In this document: positions 1 through 6,641 of the stretch, in pieces
Position numbering within the stretch: the first letter of the stretch is position 1
Layout: each line of letters opens with the position of its first letter
Assembly: GCA_025922995.1 (NCBI GenBank)
Contig: JAICGT010000055.1
Span: 1-7,330 of the forward strand
Direction of reading: 5' to 3'
Source: Fimbriimonadales bacterium
GTDB taxonomy: Bacteria > Armatimonadota > Fimbriimonadia > Fimbriimonadales > ATM1
Length of the DNA stretch: 7,330 nucleotides
Made by a program: the position numbers and the translations under genes
The notes under the pieces: generated by a model
Seen by the model: only the letters and a program-made list of their open reading frames with translations
Databases searched by the model: none
Told to the model about the DNA's origin: nothing

Positions 1-1314
1 ACTCCCGCGTACGAACATCGCGCTGCTGCCTTGCGCACTTGGCAGCCGCCGCTCGGCTTTTTCCTGAGTGTCGATTCTTCCGACCAGTATTACAATCTAA
101 CAGGCTTTGTCGTAGATCGAACCGGCACGATTGTCGACATGGCCGCCACCGGGTTTATGCCACAGTTAGACCGTGAGCTGCCGGAACTGCCAACGTACGT
201 TTTGCCTTCCACGCCTTTAGTATTCTCAAGAGACGCGGCTGCATTTTGCGACCTGTTGCACTCGGCGATGCGCGGCAACACCACACCGGGCATCAAGGTC
301 GTTCCTCCGAAGTTCTTGGAGAAACTGCGTTCTCCCACCATCTATGACCCTCTATCGTTTCATTTTTCCGAATCCCTCATCGAAATAGGAAGACTTTCAA
401 AATGGAACGTGGTTGCCTCGGTGCAGGATGAAATGGTCGGATATCCGAGCAGCTCTCGGCCAAATGTTTCTGAGGCCCTATATGATATCTTTAGCCGAAA
501 CACGACGAGCTATGCACTGAAAGAGAATTGGCTTATTGTTTTCCCCAGTGAGATATGCGAACAGCCGCAGATCGACCGTGCCGCTCTCCAGCGGCTTGTC
601 GAAAAGTCCGAGAAGGCGACGCCCGGCGCGGCCGAAATTGCGCGGTACGCCACGACTTCGCCCGCTCCGAACATGTGCCCGGTTTCCGTGCCGTACCTAA
701 TCGGCTTGGCAAACGTATCGGGATTCGGCCATCCGACGTGGCCGTACCTAAGGTTCTTCGGCAGCCTGCCTGTGTGGTTTCAGAACATCGCGCTTGAGGG
801 CGGATCGTTTGCAGTTCATGAATTGCCGTTGTCTTCGCGCAAGGAGCTTGAAGTCCTGACGTATTTTACGGCGAGGCCCGATATACAATCGAGCCTTCCC
901 AGCAGCACTCTTACGAACCCTTCACTCTTGTTCCCCAACGGCATTCCCGACAGCACGCGTATCCGCTTTGAAGCGACTCACTCGCATTGCGTTCTGCCGG
1001 CGCCGCAACTGACTGACGCACTTCCCGGTGTAGTTACGTCGATGCGAACATTTGCCCTCTTTACTGACGCGGACCCGAAGATATTCGATGAATTTGCGCC
1101 GCCACAACTTACTAACTTCTGGATTGGAGACGAAACCATGGCGAGGTTCTTTGTCGACCTGAGTCCGGCATGTGTTTTGCGCGGATTCGTTGTCGATTAT
1201 AAGGTCCAGAAGTCGGGGCGCACCTATACTCCCCTGTCAGCCCCGGAGTCATTTAGGACTGCTCTACAAAAGGCGGTTGAAGAACGACGTGCAAAACGCG
1301 GTGGCGGAGGTTAA
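1..1314 (+). CDS. Uncharacterised protein, 5'-truncated; tandem paralogue of the next gene
   Basis: I do not recognise a named function. The frame is open from base 1, giving 437 residues before TAA at 1312-1314. A TTG at 31 could serve as a start, but the residues around and before it still align with residues about 208-250 of the downstream gene (A.LR.W..PL, then VDR.GT.V), so the true start lies left of the window. Numbering from that TTG, visible motifs are DPLSFHFSE (106-114), DEMV (133-136), NWLIV (166-170), Q.DRAAL (180-186), FPNGIPDS (301-308), ADPKIF (347-352) and SAPESF (403-408), all matched in order in the downstream protein. No membrane segment is evident in the visible part. The paralogue has an export signal, so this protein is probably also exported, but its N-terminus is not seen. 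The C-terminus is basic and then glycine-rich (RRAKRGGGG). That glycine run is encoded by the stretch that also supplies the ribosome binding site of the next gene. Confidence 0.8.
   Translation, partial: TPAYEHRAAALRTWQPPLGFFLSVDSSDQYYNLTGFVVDRTGTIVDMAATGFMPQLDRELPELPTYVLPSTPLVFSRDAAAFCDLLHSAMRGNTTPGIKVVPPKFLEKLRSPTIYDPLSFHFSESLIEIGRLSKWNVVASVQDEMVGYPSSSRPNVSEALYDIFSRNTTSYALKENWLIVFPSEICEQPQIDRAALQRLVEKSEKATPGAAEIARYATTSPAPNMCPVSVPYLIGLANVSGFGHPTWPYLRFFGSLPVWFQNIALEGGSFAVHELPLSSRKELEVLTYFTARPDIQSSLPSSTLTNPSLLFPNGIPDSTRIRFEATHSHCVLPAPQLTDALPGVVTSMRTFALFTDADPKIFDEFAPPQLTNFWIGDETMARFFVDLSPACVLRGFVVDYKVQKSGRTYTPLSAPESFRTALQKAVEERRAKRGGGG
1306..1310 (+). promoter_or_regulatory. Ribosome binding site GGAGG for the second paralogue
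   Basis: GGAGG lies inside the last codons of the upstream gene, 7 bases before the ATG at 1318. It supports that start and suggests the two genes are translated from one mRNA. Confidence 0.75.
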
Positions 1315-1317
1315 CCG

Positions 1318-3267
1318 ATGATTATTCCAGCCGTACTACTTTTATGTTCTCCCGCGATCGATTACGAGACCGTTGCGAAGCCCTTGCCTATCGTGCTGGA
1401 GGAATTGTCGAAACAGACGGGCGTGCAAATGCGTGCGTCTAAGGCGATCGAGGAGGATCGGCTTGTAATCCGGGTTCGCGGTGTCGATATCGTCAGGCTA
1501 CGCGACAAGATCGCGGAGGCTGTGGCGGGGAATTGGTCGGAGAAGGACGGCGTATTTACGCTGCAGCGAGATGAACGCTTGAAAAAGCGTCGATACGACG
1601 ATGAGGTGGATCGACGGGCGCGTTGGCTGCGAATGGAAACCGACAAGTTCTTCGCCAGCCTTATGGATTATAGGAAGCAAGACATTGAGGTGGTGACAAA
1701 GCGGCATTACGGCACCATGGTAAATTACTTCTTTGCAGGTGCCGTGCTCAAAAAGTTCGACTTTCGAGAATTGGCCGCGCTGCCAATCGGCTCCCGACGC
1801 GTTTATTCCACTCACCCCACGCCGATGCAAGAGTCGCTGCCGGACCTATCTGAGATAACTGCGGAGGCGGTGCGTGAGCATAATCGAATCGCTGAGGTAG
1901 CGGCGAAAGTGGAGGTCGACGAGCCGCCCGTCGGTTCGCCTCAGGCAAAAGCACGCCAAGCTTTATTGCGAAAATGGGTCGGCCCTCTTCGGGTCGTGGC
2001 TATTGCCCGCACAATGGGCGCCCCCCAAGTCATGGTATTGCTTGTCGATCGCGACGGTACGGTGGTCGGCACGGGCTCCGCGCTTGTGGGACAGATCAAC
2101 AGCAAGCCGGGGCCAAAACTACCGAACGAGGTATCACCAAATGCGCCTATCGAGTTGTCACGCATCGGGCGCTACATGGCATCTTTGCTTTCGGGATTTG
2201 GGCAATTCGGGCCACAAAACGAATTGACTGCCGAAGAGCGTGAACGCCTGGGCAAACCGACCTTGCATGACCCGCTCTCGTTTCACTTTTCTGAATTACT
2301 GTTAGGAATTGCAACCGCTGCAAATTGGCAGTTGGTGGCTCATGCGGCGGATGAGATGGTCAAGATAACGGATGCGAATACGTTTACGATTCGGTCTGCC
2401 ATCGACACAGTCTTTCGAGAGTCCGACACGTGGCATTCGCTAGCCGATAACTGGCTCACCGTCGGCCCGACGAATATTGGAGGCACCCGACAAGTTGACC
2501 GCAAGGCTCTTGAAAGAATAATCGATATCTCACAGCGCAAAGAACCATCCATCGAGGATTACGCCGAATATGCGACGCATGCGCCTCCGCCATGGACGGT
2601 CTACTTGACTCTCGCCTACGAGTCGCTCGGCCCGCAGTTCTCCTATGGCGACGCCGGTTGGCTCTGGCTGCAGGTCTATGATTCACTGACGGAAGCCCAA
2701 AAGAAAGCGGTGCGAGCAGGCACTCAAATTGCAGTGTCGCAACTCTCGCCAGCCACGCGAAAAATGCTGTCGACTATCGCATTTGAGACTACGGACGCCG
2801 CCTATTTATCGGATGATAATTCGCCATTCTTGATCGACAGCAACATGCAGCTCGACATCGAGCCGACGGAAATCATGCCGACCGGACTGCCGGGATCGCT
2901 GATGCTTCGGCTTGTGGCAAGTTCACGAATGGCGGTGGAGACCTCATTAGGGGGAAGGCGCGCTCGTTACCCTATTTCGACCCTTGCCCATTTCGCTGCC
3001 GCCGATCCCAAGTCTTTTGGCGACGAAGGACCGCCTGCTATAGGTGAGTTTAAGATTGGCTCATTTTTCTCTATCAGCATGTCCATGCGAATTAGAGAGG
3101 GCATGCGACTAGAAGGCACGCTTCGCGAATTCATTATAGATAGGCAGTCGAAGTCGTACACGATCATGTCTGCGCCGGAGGACTTTCAAAAAGCGTACCG
3201 TGAGGCGCTTGCAAAATACCGCGGTGGTGAGCGTTCTGAACGGTCGCAAGAGTCATTTCCTAAGTAG
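1318..3267 (+). CDS. Exported protein of unknown function with N-terminal STN-like domain (paralogue of upstream gene)
   Basis: 649 residues, ATG start 3 bases after the upstream TAA. Residues 1-13 form a very short hydrophobic segment (MIIPAVLLLC...) without Lys/Arg, read here as a signal peptide. Residues about 15-83 resemble an STN/secretin N-terminal short domain: a KPLPIVLEELSKQTGV helix, then strands (RLVIRVRG), a second helix (LRDKIAEAVA) and a closing W..KDGVFTL strand. Residues about 85-205 are charged and probably helical. From about 208 to the end it aligns with the upstream paralogue: VDRDGTVV (243-250), DPLSFHFSE (318-326), DEMV (345-348), NWLTV (378-382), RQVDRKAL (391-398), PTGLPGS (521-527), ADPKSF (562-567), SAPEDF (618-623). 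Known STN domains sit in secretins and TonB-dependent receptors, but I see no secretin core or beta-barrel signature. The molecular role is unknown. It ends with TAG, 13 bases from the convergent gene. Confidence 0.85.
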   Translation: MIIPAVLLLCSPAIDYETVAKPLPIVLEELSKQTGVQMRASKAIEEDRLVIRVRGVDIVRLRDKIAEAVAGNWSEKDGVFTLQRDERLKKRRYDDEVDRRARWLRMETDKFFASLMDYRKQDIEVVTKRHYGTMVNYFFAGAVLKKFDFRELAALPIGSRRVYSTHPTPMQESLPDLSEITAEAVREHNRIAEVAAKVEVDEPPVGSPQAKARQALLRKWVGPLRVVAIARTMGAPQVMVLLVDRDGTVVGTGSALVGQINSKPGPKLPNEVSPNAPIELSRIGRYMASLLSGFGQFGPQNELTAEERERLGKPTLHDPLSFHFSELLLGIATAANWQLVAHAADEMVKITDANTFTIRSAIDTVFRESDTWHSLADNWLTVGPTNIGGTRQVDRKALERIIDISQRKEPSIEDYAEYATHAPPPWTVYLTLAYESLGPQFSYGDAGWLWLQVYDSLTEAQKKAVRAGTQIAVSQLSPATRKMLSTIAFETTDAAYLSDDNSPFLIDSNMQLDIEPTEIMPTGLPGSLMLRLVASSRMAVETSLGGRRARYPISTLAHFAAADPKSFGDEGPPAIGEFKIGSFFSISMSMRIREGMRLEGTLREFIIDRQSKSYTIMSAPEDFQKAYREALAKYRGGERSERSQESFPK

Positions 3268-3283
3268 CTTGCAGAGAAAGCTA
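3265..3283. other. Small palindrome spanning both convergent stop codons
   Basis: TAGCTT (3265-3270), a 7-base loop (gcagaga) and AAGCTA (3278-3283) form a perfect 6-bp inverted repeat. Its outer triplets are the TAG stop codons of the plus-strand gene (3265-3267) and the minus-strand gene (3283-3281). A G-T pair could extend it by one. The stem has only two G-C pairs and no T-tract on either side, so it is at best a weak bidirectional terminator and may be chance. Confidence 0.3.
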
Positions 3284-3898
3284 TAGGCTGAGTGTAATTG
3301 CGGCAATCAGATCTTTACTTGCGATCGTGAGTGGAGCAGCCACATGCGGCTGACGATATAAACGCGCGGGGTCGATCAAGGGCATCGAAAGCGGAATGCT
3401 GCACTGGGCGAGTGCGGTGGTTCGAGTGACCTTGAGTGCGCAGCCGACGAGTTTCCGACCAGTCGATGGGTCGACGACGTCGTTGGCAGACGCGTGTCGA
3501 AAACAGTCGGCGGTCGTACCCTTTCCAACAAATGCCGTTTCTTCGCCGAGTGCGGCGAGTTGACCGGCGAGGCGGAGACCCTTAACCAGCGGGTGGACCA
3601 GCATTCGGTAAACCTGCTTGACGCCGAGGTCCGTATGCGGGCACGCCAGCGTTACGGTCAAGTCGTGTCCGTGCAAAACAGCCTTGCCTCCCGTCGGCCG
3701 CATGACCCACGGCACTAGAGAGGGGTCGAGCAAATCGTCCTGCGGGTTTTGAAATCGCCCCAGCGAAACCCACGGACCATCCCAAGTGTAAAACCGGAGC
3801 GTCGCCTCACCTTGATGGGCATGTGCAAGTAAAGCGACATCTGCGGCCATGTTTGTTGGGCCGTCGGCAGGCTCGTCTTGAATAACTCGCCAATTCAT
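3281..3898 (-). CDS. Lipoate-protein ligase / octanoyltransferase family protein (LplA/LipM-like)
   Basis: 205 residues. The start chosen is ATG at 3898-3896, overlapping the upstream TGA as ATGA; an ATG at 3937 would add 13 unconserved residues and overlap the neighbour by about 40 bases. This family attaches lipoate or octanoate to lipoyl domains such as GcvH, in the cytoplasm. Hallmarks in order: NMAADVALL (16-24), LRFYTWDGPWVSLGRFQNP (34-52), RPTGGKAVLHGHDLT (67-81, the substrate-binding loop) and GRKLVG (147-152, with K149 as the conserved acyl-binding lysine). C132 in ADCF lies where LipM octanoyltransferases carry their catalytic Cys (their CF..PS.YE motif), which favours a transferase over an ATP-dependent ligase. 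The following LipM-like QHGSI is here QCSIPL. The protein is shorter than the usual 240-330 residues and has no accessory C-terminal domain. It is last in a coupled set with gcvPB, which fits a role in glycine cleavage. Family is confident; reaction type is inferred. Confidence 0.85.
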   Translation of the reverse strand: MNWRVIQDEPADGPTNMAADVALLAHAHQGEATLRFYTWDGPWVSLGRFQNPQDDLLDPSLVPWVMRPTGGKAVLHGHDLTVTLACPHTDLGVKQVYRMLVHPLVKGLRLAGQLAALGEETAFVGKGTTADCFRHASANDVVDPSTGRKLVGCALKVTRTTALAQCSIPLSMPLIDPARLYRQPHVAAPLTIASKDLIAAITLSL

Positions 3899-4434
3899 TT
3901 TGCCCGCGCGATCTTCGCACGCTCTTCGATCTGACAAATATGCCGCTCGGTATGGACATCGATCACCGCAAACAGGTCGCCTAGATTCATTCGGAACATC
4001 TTGATAAACGGATTTCGAACTCCATGCGAGAGGTCATAACCCTTTGCCCGTTCAGACAACTCGCGAAGGCGGACTTTTACCGCCTGCCATTCATCGACGA
4101 TATCTTTCGAATAATCCAAATCTTCAGGAATCAAAAAATTCGGGACGGGCGTATTCGCTTTCTTGGCGGAACCTCGAATCAGCAGTTTCCCGACCAGAGT
4201 GTGCTTAACCTCGCCGCCTTTGTCGGCTCCCGCTTTTTCCAACGCCGATTCTGCGGCATCTAGATAGGGCCCATCCGCGAGGCAAAGGTGTTTAAACACT
4301 TTGGCGACGCTCCACTCGCCATCGATCGGCATGTTGAACTGCGCGTCGGTCAGGCCCTCGATGGCGGCAATTGCTCGGCTTTCGTGCTCGCCGGATCGCG
4401 CCACAACGCCTGCCAGCAATTCTTCCGCTTTCAC
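3895..4434 (-). CDS. DinB/YfiT-like putative metal-dependent protein
   Basis: 179 residues. The GTG start at 4434-4432 overlaps the gcvPB TGA as GTGA, and the TGA at 3897-3895 overlaps the next ATG. The layout matches the DinB_2/YfiT four-helix-bundle superfamily: an N-terminal helix, then GEWSVAKVFKHL (39-50) carrying W41 and H49, a central linker, and a C-terminal helix with DVHTERHICQI (159-169) carrying H161 and H165. H49, H161 and H165 form the expected three-histidine metal site. Length is typical (150-180). Members include thiol S-transferases and maleylpyruvate-isomerase-like enzymes, but many have no known substrate, and none can be assigned here. No Shine-Dalgarno is visible before the GTG, so translation probably depends on coupling to gcvPB. 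The name DinB does not imply a DNA-damage role for this copy. Confidence 0.82.
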   Translation of the reverse strand: MKAEELLAGVVARSGEHESRAIAAIEGLTDAQFNMPIDGEWSVAKVFKHLCLADGPYLDAAESALEKAGADKGGEVKHTLVGKLLIRGSAKKANTPVPNFLIPEDLDYSKDIVDEWQAVKVRLRELSERAKGYDLSHGVRNPFIKMFRMNLGDLFAVIDVHTERHICQIEERAKIARAK

Positions 4435-5912
4435 GGCAAGACCGGCTCGGCGACCTTCGAAGGTTGCCAGCAGACGTCGAGCGTTTTCGCAGCATACGCT
4501 TCATCGAGGCGGCCGACAGGCTGTGTCGTGGGAGCGTCTTTTAGTAGCTGAGGGTTGGCTCGCGCTTCGTCTGCAATGGCGAGCATGGCGTCACAAAAGG
4601 CGTCTATCGTTTCTTTCGTTTCTGTCTCGGTCGGCTCGATCATTAAGCATTCAGGCACAATTAATGGAAAATAATTCGTCGGCGGGTGGAAGCCGTAATC
4701 GATTAATCGCTTGCTGATATCCAGCGCGCGAATTCCGGTTTCTTTCTTCAGCGGTGCGCCGGTTAAGACGGCCTCGTGCATGCAAATGCGATCCGGGTGC
4801 GGCATCGGAAACTCGTGCTCGATTCGTTTGCGCAAATAATTCGCATTTAATACGGCATGCTTTGCGATCTCAGGGAGACCTTGTCTGCCGTATGCCCGCA
4901 CGTACGCCCAGGCACGCACGTTCATCAGGAAGTTGCCGTAAAACGTATGCACCCTTCCCACGGAATGCGGTCTGTCGTAATTCAACACATATGCATCGCC
5001 GCCTTTCGCAACAATCGGCACCGGCAAGAACGGCTCTAAATGCGCCTTGACTCCAATGCAGCCGCATCCCGGCCCTCCGCCCCCGTGCGGTGTGCTGAAG
5101 GTTTTATGCAAATTCAGATGCATGCAATCGAAGCCGGCGTCGCCTGGCCGGGTCACGCCGACGATGGCGTTCATGTTCGCGCCGTCGCAGAAGACCTGTG
5201 CTCCGGCGCCATGGATCAAATCGCAAATCTCCAGAATCTTGTCTTCGAAAAGGCCGAGCGTCGACGGGTTGGTCAGCATCATCGCGGCGACGTTGTCGTT
5301 GAGATGCGCCTTCAGGTCATCGATATCGGTGCCGCCGCGACCGTCGGTCTTCACAGGCTGCACGGTGTAGCCTGCGCGTGCCGCGCTGGCGGGATTGGTG
5401 CCGTGGGCGCTGTCAGGTACGAGGACGATGCTGCGATGGCCCTGGCCCTGGCTTTCGTGATACGCCTTGATCAACAGAAGGCAAAGCAGTTCGCCGCTGG
5501 CCCCGGCGGGGGGCTGCATGGTCGCGGTGTCGAATCCCGTCGTCTCGGCCATCCAGGTTTGAAGGTCGTGAATCACTTCCAAGCAGCCCTGGGCAGTTTC
5601 GACCGGCTGCAGGGGGTGGGTGAGCGCGAACGCCGGGTTGGCAGCAACGGCTTCGTTGATTCGCGGGTTGTACTTCATCGTGCACGAGCCGAGCGGATAG
5701 AAGCCAGTGTCGATGCCGTAGTTGCGGTGGCTCAGGTTCGTAAAGTGCCGAACGACTTCAAGCTCGCCGACCTCGGGAAGTTCTGCCGCCTCTTGCCGTC
5801 GGTGGCTACCGAGGAGGCTGTCGAGGTCGGTTTCCGGAACGTCACAGCGTGGCGGATTGCAGCCGAGGCGCCCGGGTTTGGAGCGCTCGAAAATAAGGGG
5901 GAAGTCGACCAT
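4431..5912 (-). CDS. gcvPB: Glycine dehydrogenase (decarboxylating) subunit 2, glycine cleavage P-protein beta half
   Basis: 493 residues, about full length for GcvPB. With GcvPA it forms the PLP-dependent P-protein, which decarboxylates glycine and passes the aminomethyl group to lipoylated GcvH in the cytoplasm. Motifs in order: PLIFERSKPGR (5-15), RNYGIDTGFYPLGSCTMKYN (63-82), MQPPAGASGE (132-141), DSAHGTNPASAA (167-178), NPSTLG (215-220), CDGANMNAIVG (242-252), HLNLHKTFSTPHGGGGPG (265-282, with the PLP-binding lysine K270) and a C-terminal NYFPLIVPECLMIEPTE (413-429). Right after the glycine loop it reads CGCIG, where family members usually have a small residue and proline (GSGPVG-like). 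The ATG at 5912-5910 fits the family N-terminus. The stretch just upstream reads CCTCC on the coding strand, so there is no normal ribosome binding site. The partner gcvPA and gcvT/gcvH are not in the window. It overlaps the DinB-like gene and leads the coupled trio. Confidence 0.96.
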   Translation of the reverse strand: MVDFPLIFERSKPGRLGCNPPRCDVPETDLDSLLGSHRRQEAAELPEVGELEVVRHFTNLSHRNYGIDTGFYPLGSCTMKYNPRINEAVAANPAFALTHPLQPVETAQGCLEVIHDLQTWMAETTGFDTATMQPPAGASGELLCLLLIKAYHESQGQGHRSIVLVPDSAHGTNPASAARAGYTVQPVKTDGRGGTDIDDLKAHLNDNVAAMMLTNPSTLGLFEDKILEICDLIHGAGAQVFCDGANMNAIVGVTRPGDAGFDCMHLNLHKTFSTPHGGGGPGCGCIGVKAHLEPFLPVPIVAKGGDAYVLNYDRPHSVGRVHTFYGNFLMNVRAWAYVRAYGRQGLPEIAKHAVLNANYLRKRIEHEFPMPHPDRICMHEAVLTGAPLKKETGIRALDISKRLIDYGFHPPTNYFPLIVPECLMIEPTETETKETIDAFCDAMLAIADEARANPQLLKDAPTTQPVGRLDEAYAAKTLDVCWQPSKVAEPVLP

Positions 5913-5926
5913 CAGAGGAGGACTCG

Positions 5927-5932
5927 ATTATA
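5927..5932 (-). promoter_or_regulatory. Putative -10 element TATAAT for gcvPB
   Basis: A perfect TATAAT on the minus strand ends 14 bases before the gcvPB ATG, in the 37-base gap after the upstream gene. Transcription starting 6-8 bases further would leave a leader of only about 7-9 bases. No good -35 (TTGACA-like) is seen at the usual distance, where the bases read GACTAA. The near-leaderless layout agrees with the missing ribosome binding site. Confidence 0.45.
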
Positions 5933-5949
5933 GCAAATAGCTTTCCGCC

Positions 5950-6612
5950 TTAGTCGTCGATGTAGCCGTACTTGCGAAGCGTCATGTCCTCGTCCTGGAT
6001 CAGTCCCACGCCTTTGGCGTAGAGTTTGTAGCCGCGTTCGTTCGCATCCATCCCGGTCGTCTCGAGCACCTTCAGGCAATCGGAGAACTGGCCGGCAGGA
6101 GTCTTTAGCGTCTCTGACAGGCTGACGATCTCTGCCCGGTCGAGCGCCTTGCCGGGCGCGATCTCCTGATAGTGAGCGTATCCGATTTTCGGCGTGCCCG
6201 GCATGATTAAGCCGAATCGTGCGCGGTCGACGCCTGAAAGCCATTCGCCCTCGTGGCGAACCACCTTGCCATCCTCGTAGATGTCCACGTCTTCACCGAA
6301 GTAATAGACCGCCTTACTGTTCTTGTCGATCGCAAAGTAGTTGAAAGAAACTTCCTTCAACTCTCCGTACTCGAACTCCCGCTCTTCGACGACTCTGGTT
6401 TTGACGCCATCGACCAGCTTCGTTTTTTCCAGCACCGTGATCAAAACCTTTTCGGTCGCGCTCTCGAGAACAAGCTGGTACTCGGGCTCTAGAATGAAAT
6501 AGTCGTTCTTGCCCGTGGTCACGAGGTCCTTTTTGTCGACCTCGAATTGCGACTGGAAGCGATCCGGCCCCTGCGTGCCTGCCAGGGCGACAACTGCTAG
6601 CAACGTGATCAT
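5950..6612 (-). CDS. Small secreted protein of unknown function
   Basis: 220 residues, ATG at 6612-6610 preceded by GAGGTG with 10-base spacing, ending TAA at 5952-5950. Residues 1-11 (MITLLAVVALA) form a short hydrophobic signal-like segment with ALA as a plausible cleavage site and no basic residue. The mature part is rich in beta-type sequence and acidic residues: NDYFILEPEYQL (36-47), an extended region with VITVLEKT-like strands, NYFAIDKNSKAVYYFGEDVD (90-109), YEDGKVVRHEGEWL (111-124), MPGTPKIGYAHYQE (136-149), TPAGQFSDCLK (171-181), and GVGLIQDEDM near the end. I recall similar sequences (FAIDK..G.VYYFGEDVD..., MPGTP..G..Y.QE) as conserved hypothetical proteins in environmental bacteria, without a function. 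No catalytic motif is evident. It sits between the hydroxylase-like gene (43-base gap) and gcvPB (37-base gap); a functional link to either is not shown. Confidence 0.8.
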   Translation of the reverse strand: MITLLAVVALAGTQGPDRFQSQFEVDKKDLVTTGKNDYFILEPEYQLVLESATEKVLITVLEKTKLVDGVKTRVVEEREFEYGELKEVSFNYFAIDKNSKAVYYFGEDVDIYEDGKVVRHEGEWLSGVDRARFGLIMPGTPKIGYAHYQEIAPGKALDRAEIVSLSETLKTPAGQFSDCLKVLETTGMDANERGYKLYAKGVGLIQDEDMTLRKYGYIDD

Positions 6613-6622
6613 ATCGTTAAGT

Positions 6623-6628
6623 CACCTC
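6623..6628 (-). promoter_or_regulatory. Ribosome binding site GAGGTG for the secreted protein gene
   Basis: GAGGTG on the minus strand lies 10 bases before the ATG at 6612 and supports that start. Confidence 0.6.
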
Positions 6629-6635
6629 AGTCCAT

Positions 6636-6641
6636 ATTCTA
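6636..6641 (-). promoter_or_regulatory. Possible -10 element TAGAAT before the secreted protein gene
   Basis: TAGAAT on the minus strand lies 23 bases upstream of the ATG, in the 43-base gap. No convincing -35 is seen. It would place transcription start at or just before the ribosome binding site, so the gene could be expressed apart from the hydroxylase-like gene. Weak call. Confidence 0.25.

Noticed and set aside
31..33. TTG as the start of the first gene
   Set aside because: The frame is open to base 1, and the residues around it still align with the middle of the paralogue, so the gene starts outside the window.
1345..1347. Cys10 of the STN-like protein as a lipoprotein lipobox
   Set aside because: The residues before it are Leu-Leu-Leu, with no Gly/Ala/Ser at -1, so the lipobox is not met.
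3899..3937. Upstream ATG at 3937 for the LplA/LipM-like gene
   Set aside because: The extra 13 residues are charged and outside the family, and the ATG at 3898 overlaps the previous stop codon as in a coupled start.
4301..4717. Plus-strand open frame opposite the junction of gcvPB and the DinB-like gene
   Set aside because: It is antisense to two supported genes, and its Arg/Ser-rich sequence has no family features.
5040..5933. Long open frame (297 codons) on the plus strand opposite gcvPB
   Set aside because: It lies fully antisense to the well-supported gcvPB, has low-complexity Val/Ala/Gly/Arg-rich composition, and shows no recognisable motif.
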